From Bog-159 sp963756605 (GTDB taxonomy: Bacteria > Acidobacteriota > Terriglobia > Bryobacterales > Bryobacteraceae), in contig CAVWOT010000016.1 of assembly GCA_963756605.1 (NCBI GenBank), forward strand, positions 43,178 to 107,177: DNA of 64,000 bases, in the 5' to 3' direction. Shown here piece by piece: positions 18,208-26,965 of the stretch. The notes beneath the pieces are model-generated. The model did no database searches. It saw only the letters and a list, made by a program, of their open reading frames with translations, and was not told the DNA's origin. Each line of letters starts with the position of its first letter. Positions within the stretch are counted from its first letter, which is position 1. A program made the position numbers and the translations under genes.

Positions 18208-20691
18208 ATGAATACAAAGAATATCATTGCGTGTTTGGTGGTGCTGACCATGCTGGTCCCGATGAAGAGCTCAGTCGATCGCCGGACCCCGGGTACCCAC
18301 GTTTTTAGCGCTGCGGCTACCGCACAGGAGCCGGCTGCACTCAGCAAGCTGCGTCTGAAGGGCAATGAACTCTATACGTCGGGCAAATATGTTCGGGCGG
18401 CGCAAATCTATGAGAGCGGGTATGAAACGGCGAAGAATAGCGGGCAATTGCAGTCGGCCGTGCGGTTCTTGAACAACCTGGGTAGCGCACGTTATCAGCT
18501 GTTTCAGTACCGGAACGCGGTGAAGGCCTACTTGGAAGCGAGGCGTCTCGCGGGTCGCGTGGGGGATCGGGAGACGCTCGTCGCCCTGTGTTTCAATCTC
18601 TCGTCGCTCTATCGGGAGATGGGAGATATCGACGCGGCGGCACAATCCGCGCAGGAGGGCTTGGATGCCCTGGGCGGAATGTCCACTGACTTTCGATCCA
18701 AATTGCTCATGCAATCCGGTCAGATTAAACTCAAGCAAAAAGACCAGACGGCGGCCATAGTGGAATTGCGCGAAGCTTTGAGACTGGCGAGGCGGGGCTC
18801 GGATCCGGCAACTGAAGCGCAGGCCTGGAGTGAACTGGGGAACGCGCTCCTCGAAAACCGCGATCCGCAGGCCGCCGAACCAGCCCTGCTGGAAGCCTTT
18901 CGGCTTCGCAGGTTGAACAACGATAATCACATCTACCATTCATATGAGAAGCTTGGAGAATTGCGCATGACTCAGGGTGATCCGGCGGCAGCTTCGGCTT
19001 TGTTCAGCCGTGCGATCGATGGCGCCCGGCACGTCAGCCCCGCCGCGCTCTGGACCGGATACTTTCAGCGCGGAAAGGCGAAGTTGGCGGAAGGTCGATT
19101 GGAGGAAGCATTTGCTGACTTTGGCGCTGCCGTGAACTGGCTGCATCGCTGGCGTGCCGAGGTGCTTCCGGCTGACGCCTTTCGCGTCAGCTCCGAGGTC
19201 GAACTGCACGATGTATTCTCTGCTTACATCGACCTCGGGAGCCGGCTGTATCGGGAGACGGGGTGGCCGCACTTCGCCGAGCAGGCCTTTGCGGTTGCTG
19301 AAGAGAGCCGGGCGACAAGCCTCCGGACTCTCCGTGAGTCTGAGACTTTGACCACAATCCTTCCGGCGGAGTATTGGGAGACGCTGTCGCGTTTGCATGG
19401 CGCCGAAGCCGCGCTGGTTTCGAACGAGTCTGCCGATACCGCTGCTGTGAGGGAACTACGGCTGAAACTTGCCGAAATGGAAACTCGCGCCGGGCTGGAA
19501 CTCCCTCCGGATTCGAGCGATTCCGGGTGGGGGGCTGGGCAGGTCTTAAATCGCACGCGCAGGGCGCTCGCGCCTGACGCGGCTTACCTTGGCTTTACCC
19601 TGGGCCAGTCGGAATCCTGGCTGTGGGTCGTGACCCGTGATGGATTCGAGCTCAAGTGTCTGCCTCCTGAGGCGCAAATCTCCGCGATGGTCAGTCAATT
19701 CACGCATTCCCTTGCCGCAGCCGCGCCGGAAGCCGTTTCGTCGGGACGGAGTCTGTACGCGCTGCTCTTCGGGGGTGCCAGCCGGCGCCTGGTGAGGACG
19801 CGCGTTTGGATAATGGCCCTTGACGGACCCTTATTTGAAGTTCCTTTTGCCGCGTTGGTGAAGGGCTACCAGACCGCAAATGGTATGCCGCTCTACCTTA
19901 TGGAGGAACATGCTGTGGAGATTACACCTGGGGTTTGGTCCCTGCTTCGCGCTCCCGCCTCCGATACGTCCGGACCGATTGTCGGGCTCGGCGATCCGGT
20001 TTACAACAGAGCCGATCCGCGGTTCCATGCCCCCACCCGGCCTGCGGGGCACGCGAATGACAGCCCGGAGAGTAATTCGAGCATGCCCGTAAACGGCACA
20101 GAGTTGTCCAGACTGGCCGGCAGCGACCGCGAAATAGAGCAGTGCGCCAAAATCTGGCGTTCTTATGGTTCGGAGGTGATTCTCCTGAAGGGAACAGCCG
20201 CCTCCAGGAAAAACATGGTTGACGCCTTACGGCGCCGGCCATCCGTGTTGCACGTGGCTGCGCACATCGTCTTTCCAGCCCAGGATTCAGGCTCCGGAAT
20301 GATCGCGCTTGCGCTGCGGCCGCAGGGTGGGGTCGAGTTCCTCAGTGCGACCGAGATTGCCAGCATGCGCATTGGGCTCGGGCTGGTGGTATTAAACGGT
20401 TGTAGTTCCGCACAGGCGGCGATCCTTCCTGGTGCCGGCCTGATGGGGATGACGCGGGCATGGCTGGCCGCTGGGGCCCGGGGAGTGATTGCCACACGAT
20501 GGCCGACGCCAGACGACAATACCGAACTATTCTCGTTCTTCTACGAATATCTTCGTTCACTGGCACGCTCAGCGGAGCCATATCTTTTTGCGCGTGCGTT
20601 AGAACGCGCGCAGATCAGACAGTTGCGAACCGGGGGCCGTCATTCGGGACCTGCCTACTGGGGTGCGTATTTCTGTGTGGCCAGGAACTGA
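18208..20691 (+). CDS. secreted TPR-CHAT domain protein
   Basis: 827 residues. The N-terminus (MNTKNIIACLVVLTMLVPM) is a signal peptide or anchor, and TPR repeats follow over about 45-340 (KGNELYTSGKYVRAAQIYES, LNNLGSARYQLFQYRNAVKA and others). The C-terminal CHAT domain (about 530-827) is a caspase-like peptidase fold: catalytic His near 686 (VLHVAAHIVF) and catalytic Cys at about 732 (VVLNGCSSAQ), both present. It also has the GLVV...GAGLMGMTRAWLAAGARGVIATRW pattern usual for CHAT proteins. TPRs probably bind a partner that controls the peptidase. The downstream ECF sigma factor starts 66 bases later on the same strand, so they may form an operon. Bacterial CHAT proteases occur in several signalling and defence roles; which applies here is unknown. 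Confidence 0.88.
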   Translation: MNTKNIIACLVVLTMLVPMKSSVDRRTPGTHVFSAAATAQEPAALSKLRLKGNELYTSGKYVRAAQIYESGYETAKNSGQLQSAVRFLNNLGSARYQLFQYRNAVKAYLEARRLAGRVGDRETLVALCFNLSSLYREMGDIDAAAQSAQEGLDALGGMSTDFRSKLLMQSGQIKLKQKDQTAAIVELREALRLARRGSDPATEAQAWSELGNALLENRDPQAAEPALLEAFRLRRLNNDNHIYHSYEKLGELRMTQGDPAAASALFSRAIDGARHVSPAALWTGYFQRGKAKLAEGRLEEAFADFGAAVNWLHRWRAEVLPADAFRVSSEVELHDVFSAYIDLGSRLYRETGWPHFAEQAFAVAEESRATSLRTLRESETLTTILPAEYWETLSRLHGAEAALVSNESADTAAVRELRLKLAEMETRAGLELPPDSSDSGWGAGQVLNRTRRALAPDAAYLGFTLGQSESWLWVVTRDGFELKCLPPEAQISAMVSQFTHSLAAAAPEAVSSGRSLYALLFGGASRRLVRTRVWIMALDGPLFEVPFAALVKGYQTANGMPLYLMEEHAVEITPGVWSLLRAPASDTSGPIVGLGDPVYNRADPRFHAPTRPAGHANDSPESNSSMPVNGTELSRLAGSDREIEQCAKIWRSYGSEVILLKGTAASRKNMVDALRRRPSVLHVAAHIVFPAQDSGSGMIALALRPQGGVEFLSATEIASMRIGLGLVVLNGCSSAQAAILPGAGLMGMTRAWLAAGARGVIATRWPTPDDNTELFSFFYEYLRSLARSAEPYLFARALERAQIRQLRTGGRHSGPAYWGAYFCVARN

Positions 20692-20757
20692 CCCATGTGA
20701 AATGGCTAGTCCGGGCACCCTTCCGGGGTGGTGCTCCGGGCAGGCAGCGGAGGTCAA

Positions 20758-21345
20758 GTGCCGGCGCGGGCCGTAGACTGGAAGGCGGTAGTTGAGCAGA
20801 TCCGGGCTGGCGATCCAGCGGGTCAGGCGACGCTGTATGGCAATTTGGAGTCTGGAGCGCGCTTGTTCCTGAAGCGGCGTCTGGGCGGCAGCGAAGACGT
20901 CGAGGACCTGGTCCACGACCTGTTTGTGATCGTTATTGACACGATTCGGCGCGGAGAGCTGCGCGAGCCGGAACGTCTGATGGGTTTCGTAGGCACAGTG
21001 TTATCACGGCAGTTGAATGCAGAGATCGGCCGGCTTATGCGAATCCGGAAGACCGCGACCGATCTGAACGATAGCGCGATCTTGTCGGCTTCAGACCCGA
21101 CCCCCGAGCAAGCCGCCATCACGGAGCAAAACATCGCACTCATGAAGCAGCTATTGGGCAAACTCAAGACCCGGGATCTCGACGTCCTCACACGATATTA
21201 CCTGCACGAGGAACCGGAGGAACAGATCCGGCGGGAAATGGCGCTCACCGCGAACCAGTTCAACCTCGTCAAATCCAGAGCCAAGGCACGATTCGCCAAT
21301 CTGGTTCATCGCAGGCTGGCGCGGCGGCACTTCATTTCACAATGA
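20758..21345 (+). CDS. ECF-type RNA polymerase sigma factor
   Basis: 195 residues from GTG 20758, preceded by GCGGAGG at 20746-20752; an upstream in-frame GTG at 20728 has no such site. Region 2: GGSEDVEDLVHDLFVIVIDT and FVGTVLSRQLNAEIGR. Region 4 helix-turn-helix: DLDVLTRYYLHEEPEEQIRR with LTANQFNLVKSRAKARFANL. It is only distantly like the sigma factor at 3.8 kb. The CHAT-protein gene lies just upstream on the same strand, while no anti-sigma gene is directly adjacent; the zinc-finger membrane protein at 22.1 kb is the nearest candidate. Confidence 0.82.
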   Translation: MPARAVDWKAVVEQIRAGDPAGQATLYGNLESGARLFLKRRLGGSEDVEDLVHDLFVIVIDTIRRGELREPERLMGFVGTVLSRQLNAEIGRLMRIRKTATDLNDSAILSASDPTPEQAAITEQNIALMKQLLGKLKTRDLDVLTRYYLHEEPEEQIRREMALTANQFNLVKSRAKARFANLVHRRLARRHFISQ

Positions 21346-21454
21346 TGATTACGGCCTCGTCGGTGCCGGGGGTGGCGCTGGGCCTGGCGTTTTTAACCGG
21401 CGCGTTGGTTCCTGCGTGCAAGATAAACAGAACAAGCCACAAAGTCGTCCACAT
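21332..21454 (-). CDS. 40-residue membrane or secreted peptide
   Basis: A short minus-strand frame with ATG at 21454, an AAGGAG Shine-Dalgarno seven to eight bases upstream, and TGA at 21332. The product begins MWTTLWLVLFILHAG, a hydrophobic helix or signal peptide, followed by a short polar tail ending in AVIIIVK. Its end overlaps the 3' end of the sigma gene on the other strand. The good ribosome binding site and the signal-like start support it; there is no known family, so this remains tentative. Confidence 0.4.
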   Translation of the reverse strand: MWTTLWLVLFILHAGTNAPVKNARPSATPGTDEAVIIIVK

Positions 21455-21705
21455 GATAGTGCTCCTTAAAGTGAATTAGTTGCCGCACACGTCGGGCGTC
21501 GGTACCCACGCTTGAAGTCCGTGATTTGACTGACTCAGACCTGAACTTCGGCCTGAAAGTGTGCTGAAAATCACCTTATACTGAACTATCTACCGGCACA
21601 AGACTATGTATTGATAAGGTTGTCCACCGGGCATTGCTGTTGGTTATCAGATCGCCTGATAGAGATATACCGTTAAACGCACTGCTGATTTTAGGGTCGA
21701 AACCA

Positions 21706-22167
21706 ATGCGCTACCAGGCCCCCGCCATCCTCTTGCTGGAAGACAATCTCGCGATATCCAAACTGCTGTCCATTATCTTGGGGCGCCGGGGATATACGGT
21801 CTTAGCAGCTGCCAACGGTTCCGAAGCAATTCGCATGGCCCAACTGCACGGTAAGGAACTGGATCTGGTGTTGGCCGACGTTGTGCTCCGGAACGAACTT
21901 GCTGCTCCGACAGTGGCTCGATTGCGGGATCTGAGCCCGGAAGCCGGGGTTCTATTCCTTTCCGGTTTGACCCTCGAAGGACTGTTCGAGCACGGTTACT
22001 TGGAACCTGGCATGATGTCGGAGGCTCGCACATTTTTCCTCCAAAAGCCCTTCTTGCCTGAGTCGTTGATTCGCGTAGTCGAGACACTGCTCGATGAGGA
22101 ACAGGCACCGAACGTGGGGGAGCGGGGGGGCGCGGAGGTGAGTTTCCATGTCAGACGAGCATATTGA
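21706..22167 (+). CDS. single-domain response regulator
   Basis: 153 residues from ATG 21706 (AGGG upstream); a longer frame from 21634 adds a non-conserved leader. The receiver fold is complete: acidic pair in AILLLEDNLAISK, phosphoacceptor Asp in LDLVLADVVLRN, Ser switch residue in VLFLSGL and Lys in FFLQKPF. There is no output domain; the tail after LLDEEQ is short. The 3' end overlaps the following membrane protein gene by 20 bases, so they are translated together. A histidine kinase is not in the window. Confidence 0.85.
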   Translation: MRYQAPAILLLEDNLAISKLLSIILGRRGYTVLAAANGSEAIRMAQLHGKELDLVLADVVLRNELAAPTVARLRDLSPEAGVLFLSGLTLEGLFEHGYLEPGMMSEARTFFLQKPFLPESLIRVVETLLDEEQAPNVGERGGAEVSFHVRRAY

Positions 22168-22753
22168 AGAGAATCTGCTGGAGCAGTATGCCATGGACGT
22201 CTTGTCCGAACAACCGCGGGACGAACTAGATGAGCATCTACTAGCGTGTCTGGAGTGCCAGTCGCGGCTTGTTCAGCTTGATGCGTTTCTGGCTGCCTTC
22301 AGGCCGGCAGTCCTCCAAATGCAGAAACAACCGGTAATGAGGCTGCACCAGTTCCGCCTTTTTCCCAGGCTGGTATGGTTGGTTTCCGTTGCGGTGGTGG
22401 CCGCATCGCTGTTTCTGATTCTTAGATCCGGAGCCCGCCCCGTCACTCCGGCGATCATTCAGATGCGAGCACTGCGGGGGCCGGAGAGTGTAGCGCGGCT
22501 CACTGCGGGACGACCTGCCTTGCTGGTCTTCGATCTGGCGGGGACAGCCCGGCCGGCCAAGTATCAGGTCGAGGTTGTAGATTCGTTGGGCAAAGCGCTC
22601 TGGACAGTCGCGGCCGAAACCAAAGGGGACCGACTTAGCGTACCGGTTCGGAAACTCGAGCCCGGCTCGTACTGGGTGCGTGTCTATCGGGACCAACCTG
22701 AGAAAAGCCTATTCGAAGAGTACGCGCTCCGGGTGGCGAAATCTCCGCAGTAA
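22148..22753 (+). CDS. zinc-finger membrane protein (anti-sigma-like)
   Basis: 201 residues from ATG 22148 with GGAGG at 22134-22138. The N-terminus holds an HxxxCxxC motif of anti-sigma zinc fingers (LDEHLLACLECQSRLVQLD). It then has one transmembrane helix (LVWLVSVAVVAASLFLIL, about 76-94) and a periplasmic beta-sandwich-like part (KYQVEVVDSLGKALWTVAAE, LEPGSYWVRVYRD). This is the layout of ECF anti-sigma factors with an external sensing domain. It may act on the sigma factor at 20.8 kb or be controlled by the response regulator whose gene it overlaps; both are inference. Confidence 0.75.
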   Translation: MSDEHIEENLLEQYAMDVLSEQPRDELDEHLLACLECQSRLVQLDAFLAAFRPAVLQMQKQPVMRLHQFRLFPRLVWLVSVAVVAASLFLILRSGARPVTPAIIQMRALRGPESVARLTAGRPALLVFDLAGTARPAKYQVEVVDSLGKALWTVAAETKGDRLSVPVRKLEPGSYWVRVYRDQPEKSLFEEYALRVAKSPQ

Positions 22754-23118
22754 AGCGGTAAGGGGTGAGGCCCGGGGTTTATGGAATGAAGAGCACTTCG
22801 GTTTATCCAGAATTCTCCATCTTAATGCCGGGCGCTGCGTCGGATCTTCCGCGACGCACGGTCACAGCAGTTGCCGGCCGCGCCCCTGGGACGATCAAGC
22901 CTTTGCCGTCAACAATCGCCGCAGAGATGCGGAAAGCCCACGAGGCGCTGGTCAGTTCCAGGCGCCTGAGACACGATGCTGTCCGCCCATTGGATCTTAA
23001 GCGATGCACCATCAGTAAGTTCCAGCGGGCACAGTTTAAGCCGTTTCGTGCACATTTGTGCACGGCGTCTTTCGTGTCACGGGCCAGCCATTTTCGCACC
23101 TACAGAGTAGGGGGACTT
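22754..23118. other. intergenic, no supported gene
   Basis: The frame of the next gene stays open upstream through this stretch, but without a Shine-Dalgarno or family-like sequence before ATG 23119. A minus-strand frame at 22803-23099 is protein-like in places but has no recognised motif. Confidence 0.35.
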
Positions 23119-23553
23119 ATGGTACGAAAGCAAAAGGCGGTCAGCCGCGGGCTGAGATATGACGCGGAGCTAGACAAGCGGATCGAGGCGGCGACGAAGA
23201 AAGGCGGATTCTCGAGCCCCAGCGCGTTCATGCGAGAGGCAATAGAGCGGGAACTGGCCGGCCGCGAAAGTGGCGTCGATGCGGCGGAACAACGGATCGC
23301 TGCGAGCCTGGACCGCATGGCACGAGGAATTCGCAATCTGCGGATCGGGCAGCAGGCGTTGTTCGCGTTCGTAGACGTGCTGGCCAAGACGTTCCTGACC
23401 TGCGTTCCAGAACCGCCCAGGGATGTGCACGACCAAGCTGTCGCTCGCGGCAAGATGCGCTACGACAGGTTTCTCAAAAGCGTTGGCATGGCGATGGTGG
23501 GCGATTCCCAGGCCGCCATGGCGGAGTTGTTAGGCCGTGGTCACGAAAACTGA
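23119..23553 (+). CDS. ribbon-helix-helix (CopG-like) DNA-binding protein
   Basis: 144 residues from ATG 23119, with AGGGGG just upstream. The N-terminal 45 residues fit a ribbon-helix-helix: a strand (GLRYDAELDKRIEAATKK), then FSSPSAFMREAIERELAGR. The remainder is helical (EQRIAASLDRMARGIRNLRI) and continues about 80 residues past the DNA-binding part. Proteins of this form occur as plasmid- or island-encoded regulators and mobilisation accessory factors, and its place among accessory genes fits that. No relaxase is nearby, so the role is open. Confidence 0.7.
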   Translation: MVRKQKAVSRGLRYDAELDKRIEAATKKGGFSSPSAFMREAIERELAGRESGVDAAEQRIAASLDRMARGIRNLRIGQQALFAFVDVLAKTFLTCVPEPPRDVHDQAVARGKMRYDRFLKSVGMAMVGDSQAAMAELLGRGHEN

Positions 23554-23592
23554 GGGCGAGCGGCGTTTCGAACTCACGCGAAAATGGTGGAG

Positions 23593-24030
23593 CTAAGACG
23601 GGAGCGGTTCATGTGTTGGCCCAGCTTCCGCCGACTGGAGGTCCAGAAAGCGCCGGGGTGTAACTACCAGGGTTCTCGCCCACGAGGTGGGAAAGTGCTT
23701 GAGGTTGCCAGTCACCAAGTAATCCGCACATGCGGCATGCGCGCATTCGAGAAAAATATCGTCGTCCGAGTCGGAGCACGCCTTGATCGTCTCCGTGGGA
23801 CGCACCCACAAACCTTTCTCGCGGACAGTCTGCAGCGTCGCAGCTATCACCTCTTCATCGCGCGCGAGGCGAGGCCGCCGGATTACCTCTTCGTACTCGG
23901 CATAAACACTTCCGCTGATGCACAGTTGAACCGCCCCGCCGGCCACAAGCAAGAATACCGCTGCGGGCGGGCCGAGGGGTTGCAACAACGCTGAGACGAT
24001 AACGTTCGTGTCGAGGACGACTCGGATCAT
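23593..24030 (-). CDS. PIN-domain toxin
   Basis: 145 residues, PIN family of the TIGR00305 type. The acidic active site is visible: first Asp in VVLDTNVIVSALLQP, a central Glu in GSVYAEYEEVIRRP, and the Asp cluster in SDSDDDIFLECAHAACADYLVTGN. PIN toxins are Mg-dependent RNases that cut tRNA or mRNA. The start codon overlaps the stop of the antitoxin by ATGA (24027-24030), the usual antitoxin-first order. A complete type II toxin-antitoxin pair, probably stabilising the accessory region. Confidence 0.88.
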   Translation of the reverse strand: MIRVVLDTNVIVSALLQPLGPPAAVFLLVAGGAVQLCISGSVYAEYEEVIRRPRLARDEEVIAATLQTVREKGLWVRPTETIKACSDSDDDIFLECAHAACADYLVTGNLKHFPTSWARTLVVTPRRFLDLQSAEAGPTHEPLPS

Positions 24031-24278
24031 GAGTCCGGGTTGAGAGGGCGATCGTGCCGCGCTTTCCGCGCCGCGGCTATCTCGGCGTCGATCTCATCCA
24101 TCGAAAGCCGATTTAACCCGGCTTGTGCCGCGCTCTCCCACGACCGCCGGAGCCAGTCTGGAGCAAGATCGTGCTCGAGCACCTGCCGGGCGTATTCTTC
24201 GGCGGACACGCCTCGTGCGCGCGCCTTGGCTGCCAGCGCCGTTACCTCTGCATCCGGAAGGTCTATTGTAAGCGTCAC
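24027..24278 (-). CDS. antitoxin of the PIN toxin
   Basis: 83 residues. The N-terminus is ribbon-helix-helix-like (MTLTIDLPDAEVTALAAKAR, then SAEEYARQVLEHDL), which should bind the operon promoter. The C-terminal tail (SMDEIDAEIAAARKARH) would wrap the toxin. It is translationally coupled to the toxin gene through ATGA. Confidence 0.82.
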   Translation of the reverse strand: MTLTIDLPDAEVTALAAKARARGVSAEEYARQVLEHDLAPDWLRRSWESAAQAGLNRLSMDEIDAEIAAARKARHDRPLNPDS

Positions 24279-24645
24279 AGGCGGTTTCCTCCACTCATCA
24301 TAGCAAGGCTGATCGCGGGAACAACGAAGCGTTCGCTTGTTCGCCCGGTTGCCAAGGCGCTGCTAGCGAGGTCGGCGCCGGCTTATCCAGCGATGTGCGG
24401 GAACGGAACGCCGTCCCGATGGCTTCCGGCCTCCCGAAGGCCGTGTTCCAAAAACTCCGGTACGCGCGTTTTGAATTGATGGGATGAATGTACAGGTCCG
24501 AAACCGCTCAGGCTGGCGTTTTCCACAATCCTCATGATTTGGGACAAGCAACTTTCCGTTATGCCCTTCTTTCACCCACAACTCCCACCCATATTAGACT
24601 GAAAGAACGATAGCACGAGAACAGCGAACCCAACATCAGCAGCGA
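24279..24645. other. intergenic, nothing recognised
   Basis: The stretch includes the promoter region of the toxin-antitoxin pair. No open frame here has a recognisable product and no repeat stands out. Confidence 0.3.
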
Positions 24646-24912
24646 ATGCGAGCCAGCCACATCAAGGCGCACCTCAATCCAGCGGAAGTACGAGGATTGC
24701 TTTCGGAATTGTGCGTCAGGTTGGGCTTCTGCCTCCCGCCGCTTGAGATTGAGCGGTTGGCGATGTCACCTCCCGAAAACAGCGATGACTTCACCGAAGC
24801 GGTTCTCGTCGCCGAAGGCTACGGGGTGGCGACGTCCGACCCGCTTTTCCATCAGGCCAGAGAACTCGTTGCCGAGGCGTTTTTGCGTCATCAACCGAGA
24901 ACCGAGTTTTGA
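24646..24912 (+). CDS. small conserved-looking hypothetical protein
   Basis: 88 residues with balanced composition and predicted helices (PAEVRGLLSELCVRLGFCLP, then PLEIERLAMSPPENSDDFTE and REVVAEAF-like HQARELVAEAF). I recall similar small proteins in Acidobacteriota but no function. It is convergent with the following minus-strand gene. Confidence 0.55.
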   Translation: MRASHIKAHLNPAEVRGLLSELCVRLGFCLPPLEIERLAMSPPENSDDFTEAVLVAEGYGVATSDPLFHQARELVAEAFLRHQPRTEF

Positions 24913-24968
24913 CTTGAGCGCTTGTTGCCCCCGTTTCACACAGCCGTTATCGGAAAGAGCGCCGTTCT

Positions 24969-25493
24969 TCAACCCGCTTCGGCGAGCGATCTGCGGCGCG
25001 ACCATTCCGAGAGGAACTTGCGAAAGCTTCTCTGCTCCCACTCGTCTTCCGGTTCCTTCGGCGGAGATGCTACGTAAAATGCTAGAACCGAATCGGAAAA
25101 CTCACACACGGCTTTCGTCCAGTCAGAGCGCGCGACCCGATGTTGGGTCCCATCTTCAGCGGTCAAGATCACCTCGTCATCAATTCGCATGACTTCGAAA
25201 TCGATTCCGGAGTTACAACCGACAATCTGGACGTCATCCTGGCCCTCAATCTCGAAGATGCCGTTGCCGCAGCATGGGAACAGGTATTCCGTTATCGGCT
25301 GCTGCTTCGTGTGCGCCTGGGATAGGGTCCGCAGCAGGTACAGAGCGGCGGCGCAAACGGTCCAGTCGCCATCACGCGGTTTGACCAGGATTGAATCCCC
25401 GATGCGAAAGTCCACGCCGGAGTGTGCGCAAAGATCTTGCGCATCGCCAATCGAGTCTATCCAGTGCAGGTTCGTTGGTTGGAGAGTAATCAT
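24969..25493 (-). CDS. hypothetical protein
   Basis: 174 residues from ATG 25493 (AGGTG upstream; ATG 25502 is also possible). The sequence alternates strands and turns (DFRIGDSILVKPRDGDWTVC, EYLFPCCGNGIFEIEGQDD, VQIVGCNSGIDFEVMRIDDE). It is Cys-containing, has no transmembrane segment, and ends in a basic tail (KFLSEWSRRRSL). Not recognised. Codon use looks normal for a real gene. Confidence 0.6.
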   Translation of the reverse strand: MITLQPTNLHWIDSIGDAQDLCAHSGVDFRIGDSILVKPRDGDWTVCAAALYLLRTLSQAHTKQQPITEYLFPCCGNGIFEIEGQDDVQIVGCNSGIDFEVMRIDDEVILTAEDGTQHRVARSDWTKAVCEFSDSVLAFYVASPPKEPEDEWEQRSFRKFLSEWSRRRSLAEAG

Positions 25494-25749
25494 GCCGTGC
25501 ACCTGTCATTCCACCACTTTTATGGTGCCACAGAATGCCATCGCGGTCGTGAAGTGGGTTTGGGGAACCCCCCCCGGGTATAAGTGGCGGCTTTCATAAC
25601 CGCCTCGCGGATTGAAATCGAGGGAACAATAAGGGAACATCGCCGGGGCAAAAACTGCCTAAATCATCCCAAAGGATCCTAAAGCTCCTATCTTGTAAGT
25701 CACTGTTGGCCATGAACTTCCATTGATTGCGAACCACTTGGCATTGTCG

Positions 25750-25803
25750 GTAAGCAGCCCTGAAAAGGCTGGCGTCGGCGGTTCGATTCCGTCCCTGGCC
25801 ACC
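25750..25803 (+). other. tRNA-Phe(GAA)-like 3' fragment, probable att site
   Basis: The 3' half of a tRNA is present: an anticodon stem CAGCC (25755-25759) and GGCTG (25767-25771) around the loop CTGAAAA (anticodon GAA, Phe); then a T arm with TTCGATT loop and an acceptor 3' strand CCTGGCC plus A plus CCA ending at 25803. The 5' acceptor strand (expected GGCCAGG) and D arm are not found at the right distance, so it is not a working tRNA. The integrase gene ends 19 bases further on, the classic arrangement of an island integrated at a tRNA gene. Confidence 0.72.
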
Positions 25804-25821
25804 AAGATAAGTTGTTTAGAT

Positions 25822-26958
25822 TCAGCATTTACTGACCTGGTCTTCCGCCTGTGCCAGATTTGTGCCGTGCACTAACTCCATTACCCGGTCTTGCCGCGCC
25901 TGGTAAGCTGGAGTCCACTTCGCGTAATGCCGGCTGATTGTGGCGGGGCTGTCCGCGAGGATTCCGGCAACTTCCTCGATGCTCGCCCCCTTCCCCAGAA
26001 GATCGCTTGCAAGCGTATGGCGGAACCGGTGCGGATGCGCGCCTGCCACTTTCGCTCGCTCAAAAACAGCGGCCAGAGTCCGTTCCGCCGCCTTCACCAG
26101 GGTGCGCTGGGAAGCCTTTCCGCCGCCAAAATAGCAGTGACTCTCCTGTGGCGCTGCCTTCGGATGGGGGACCAGTTCCAAAGCCTCCAGCACTATAGGC
26201 TCAAGCTTGACCCGGATCCAACGTCCGTTTTTGACCGCGCGTTTCTTTAGACGGCCGTCCATAATGTGATCGCGAGAAAGTGTAACCACATCGCTGACTC
26301 TCAGGCCCGCATGGCGCATCAGCAGGACCATCGCTCGCGCCCGCAGCCGCTCGTAGCTTGTGCGCCCGATAAAATCGCACGCCGTTATGATTCGCACGGT
26401 CTCCTCGCGCGTGTACGGGACGACGTCGTTGGCCTCGATCAACTTAGGACGCTTCAGGCTCTTGGCCGGATTTTTGCTCGTCCACTCGCGCTCGATACAA
26501 AAAGCAAAGAACTGGCGCAGGATTTCGATTTCCTTTATCCAGGTCCAGTCCTCTTTGTTCCGCCACGTGTTGTAGCCATCCATCGTTTCAACCACGACCT
26601 GGTCGACAAAGCGAAGCGATTCCTTTGTGCAGTAGTCGGTCAGGTACCGGACAACCCGGGCGTACTTTCGTTTTGTTTCCGGCCGGTTTTTCTTGTGCTG
26701 CTCCAGGAAGGCCGCGGTTGCCTCGCTCAACAGCTTTCTGGGCCGGCTAAAGGCCTGCTCGTCCATTTCCGCCAGGCGCTGGGCGGCGCGCCGAAGATCT
26801 CTAGTTTTAAGGGACTTCCTTATACGTTTCCCATTCAGCATGCCGCAGATGCGCAACGGGCAGCGGCCCCCGCATTTCAGGTAGTTGGGGCCATCTTTGT
26901 GATTTCGATCGGGGCACTTTCGAGAGTGCCTGCGTTGAAGTGTCAGCATGCCCTTCAT
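25822..26958 (-). CDS. tyrosine integrase of the island
   Basis: 378 residues from ATG 26958, with AGGA six bases upstream; the longer frame to 27033 overlaps the upstream gene. A Cys-rich N-terminus (RRHSRKCPDRNHKDG, KCGGRCPLRI) probably binds zinc and the att arm. Then come the SAM-like core-binding domain and the catalytic domain: Arg in RHAGLRVSDVVTL, Lys near LKKRAVKNGRW, HPHRFRHTLASDLL and the nucleophile in ISRHYAKW. It lies against the tRNA-Phe fragment, so it most likely integrated the island there. Two excisionase-like genes precede it, the nearest ending 8 bases before its start, and they should be co-transcribed. Confidence 0.9.
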   Translation of the reverse strand: MKGMLTLQRRHSRKCPDRNHKDGPNYLKCGGRCPLRICGMLNGKRIRKSLKTRDLRRAAQRLAEMDEQAFSRPRKLLSEATAAFLEQHKKNRPETKRKYARVVRYLTDYCTKESLRFVDQVVVETMDGYNTWRNKEDWTWIKEIEILRQFFAFCIEREWTSKNPAKSLKRPKLIEANDVVPYTREETVRIITACDFIGRTSYERLRARAMVLLMRHAGLRVSDVVTLSRDHIMDGRLKKRAVKNGRWIRVKLEPIVLEALELVPHPKAAPQESHCYFGGGKASQRTLVKAAERTLAAVFERAKVAGAHPHRFRHTLASDLLGKGASIEEVAGILADSPATISRHYAKWTPAYQARQDRVMELVHGTNLAQAEDQVSKC

Positions 26959-26965
26959 TCTAGTC

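Noticed and set aside
25708..25803. Intact tRNA-Phe gene
   Set aside because: The 5' strand GGCCATG lies too far away (96 bases in total), pairs imperfectly and no D arm forms; only the 3' half is convincing.
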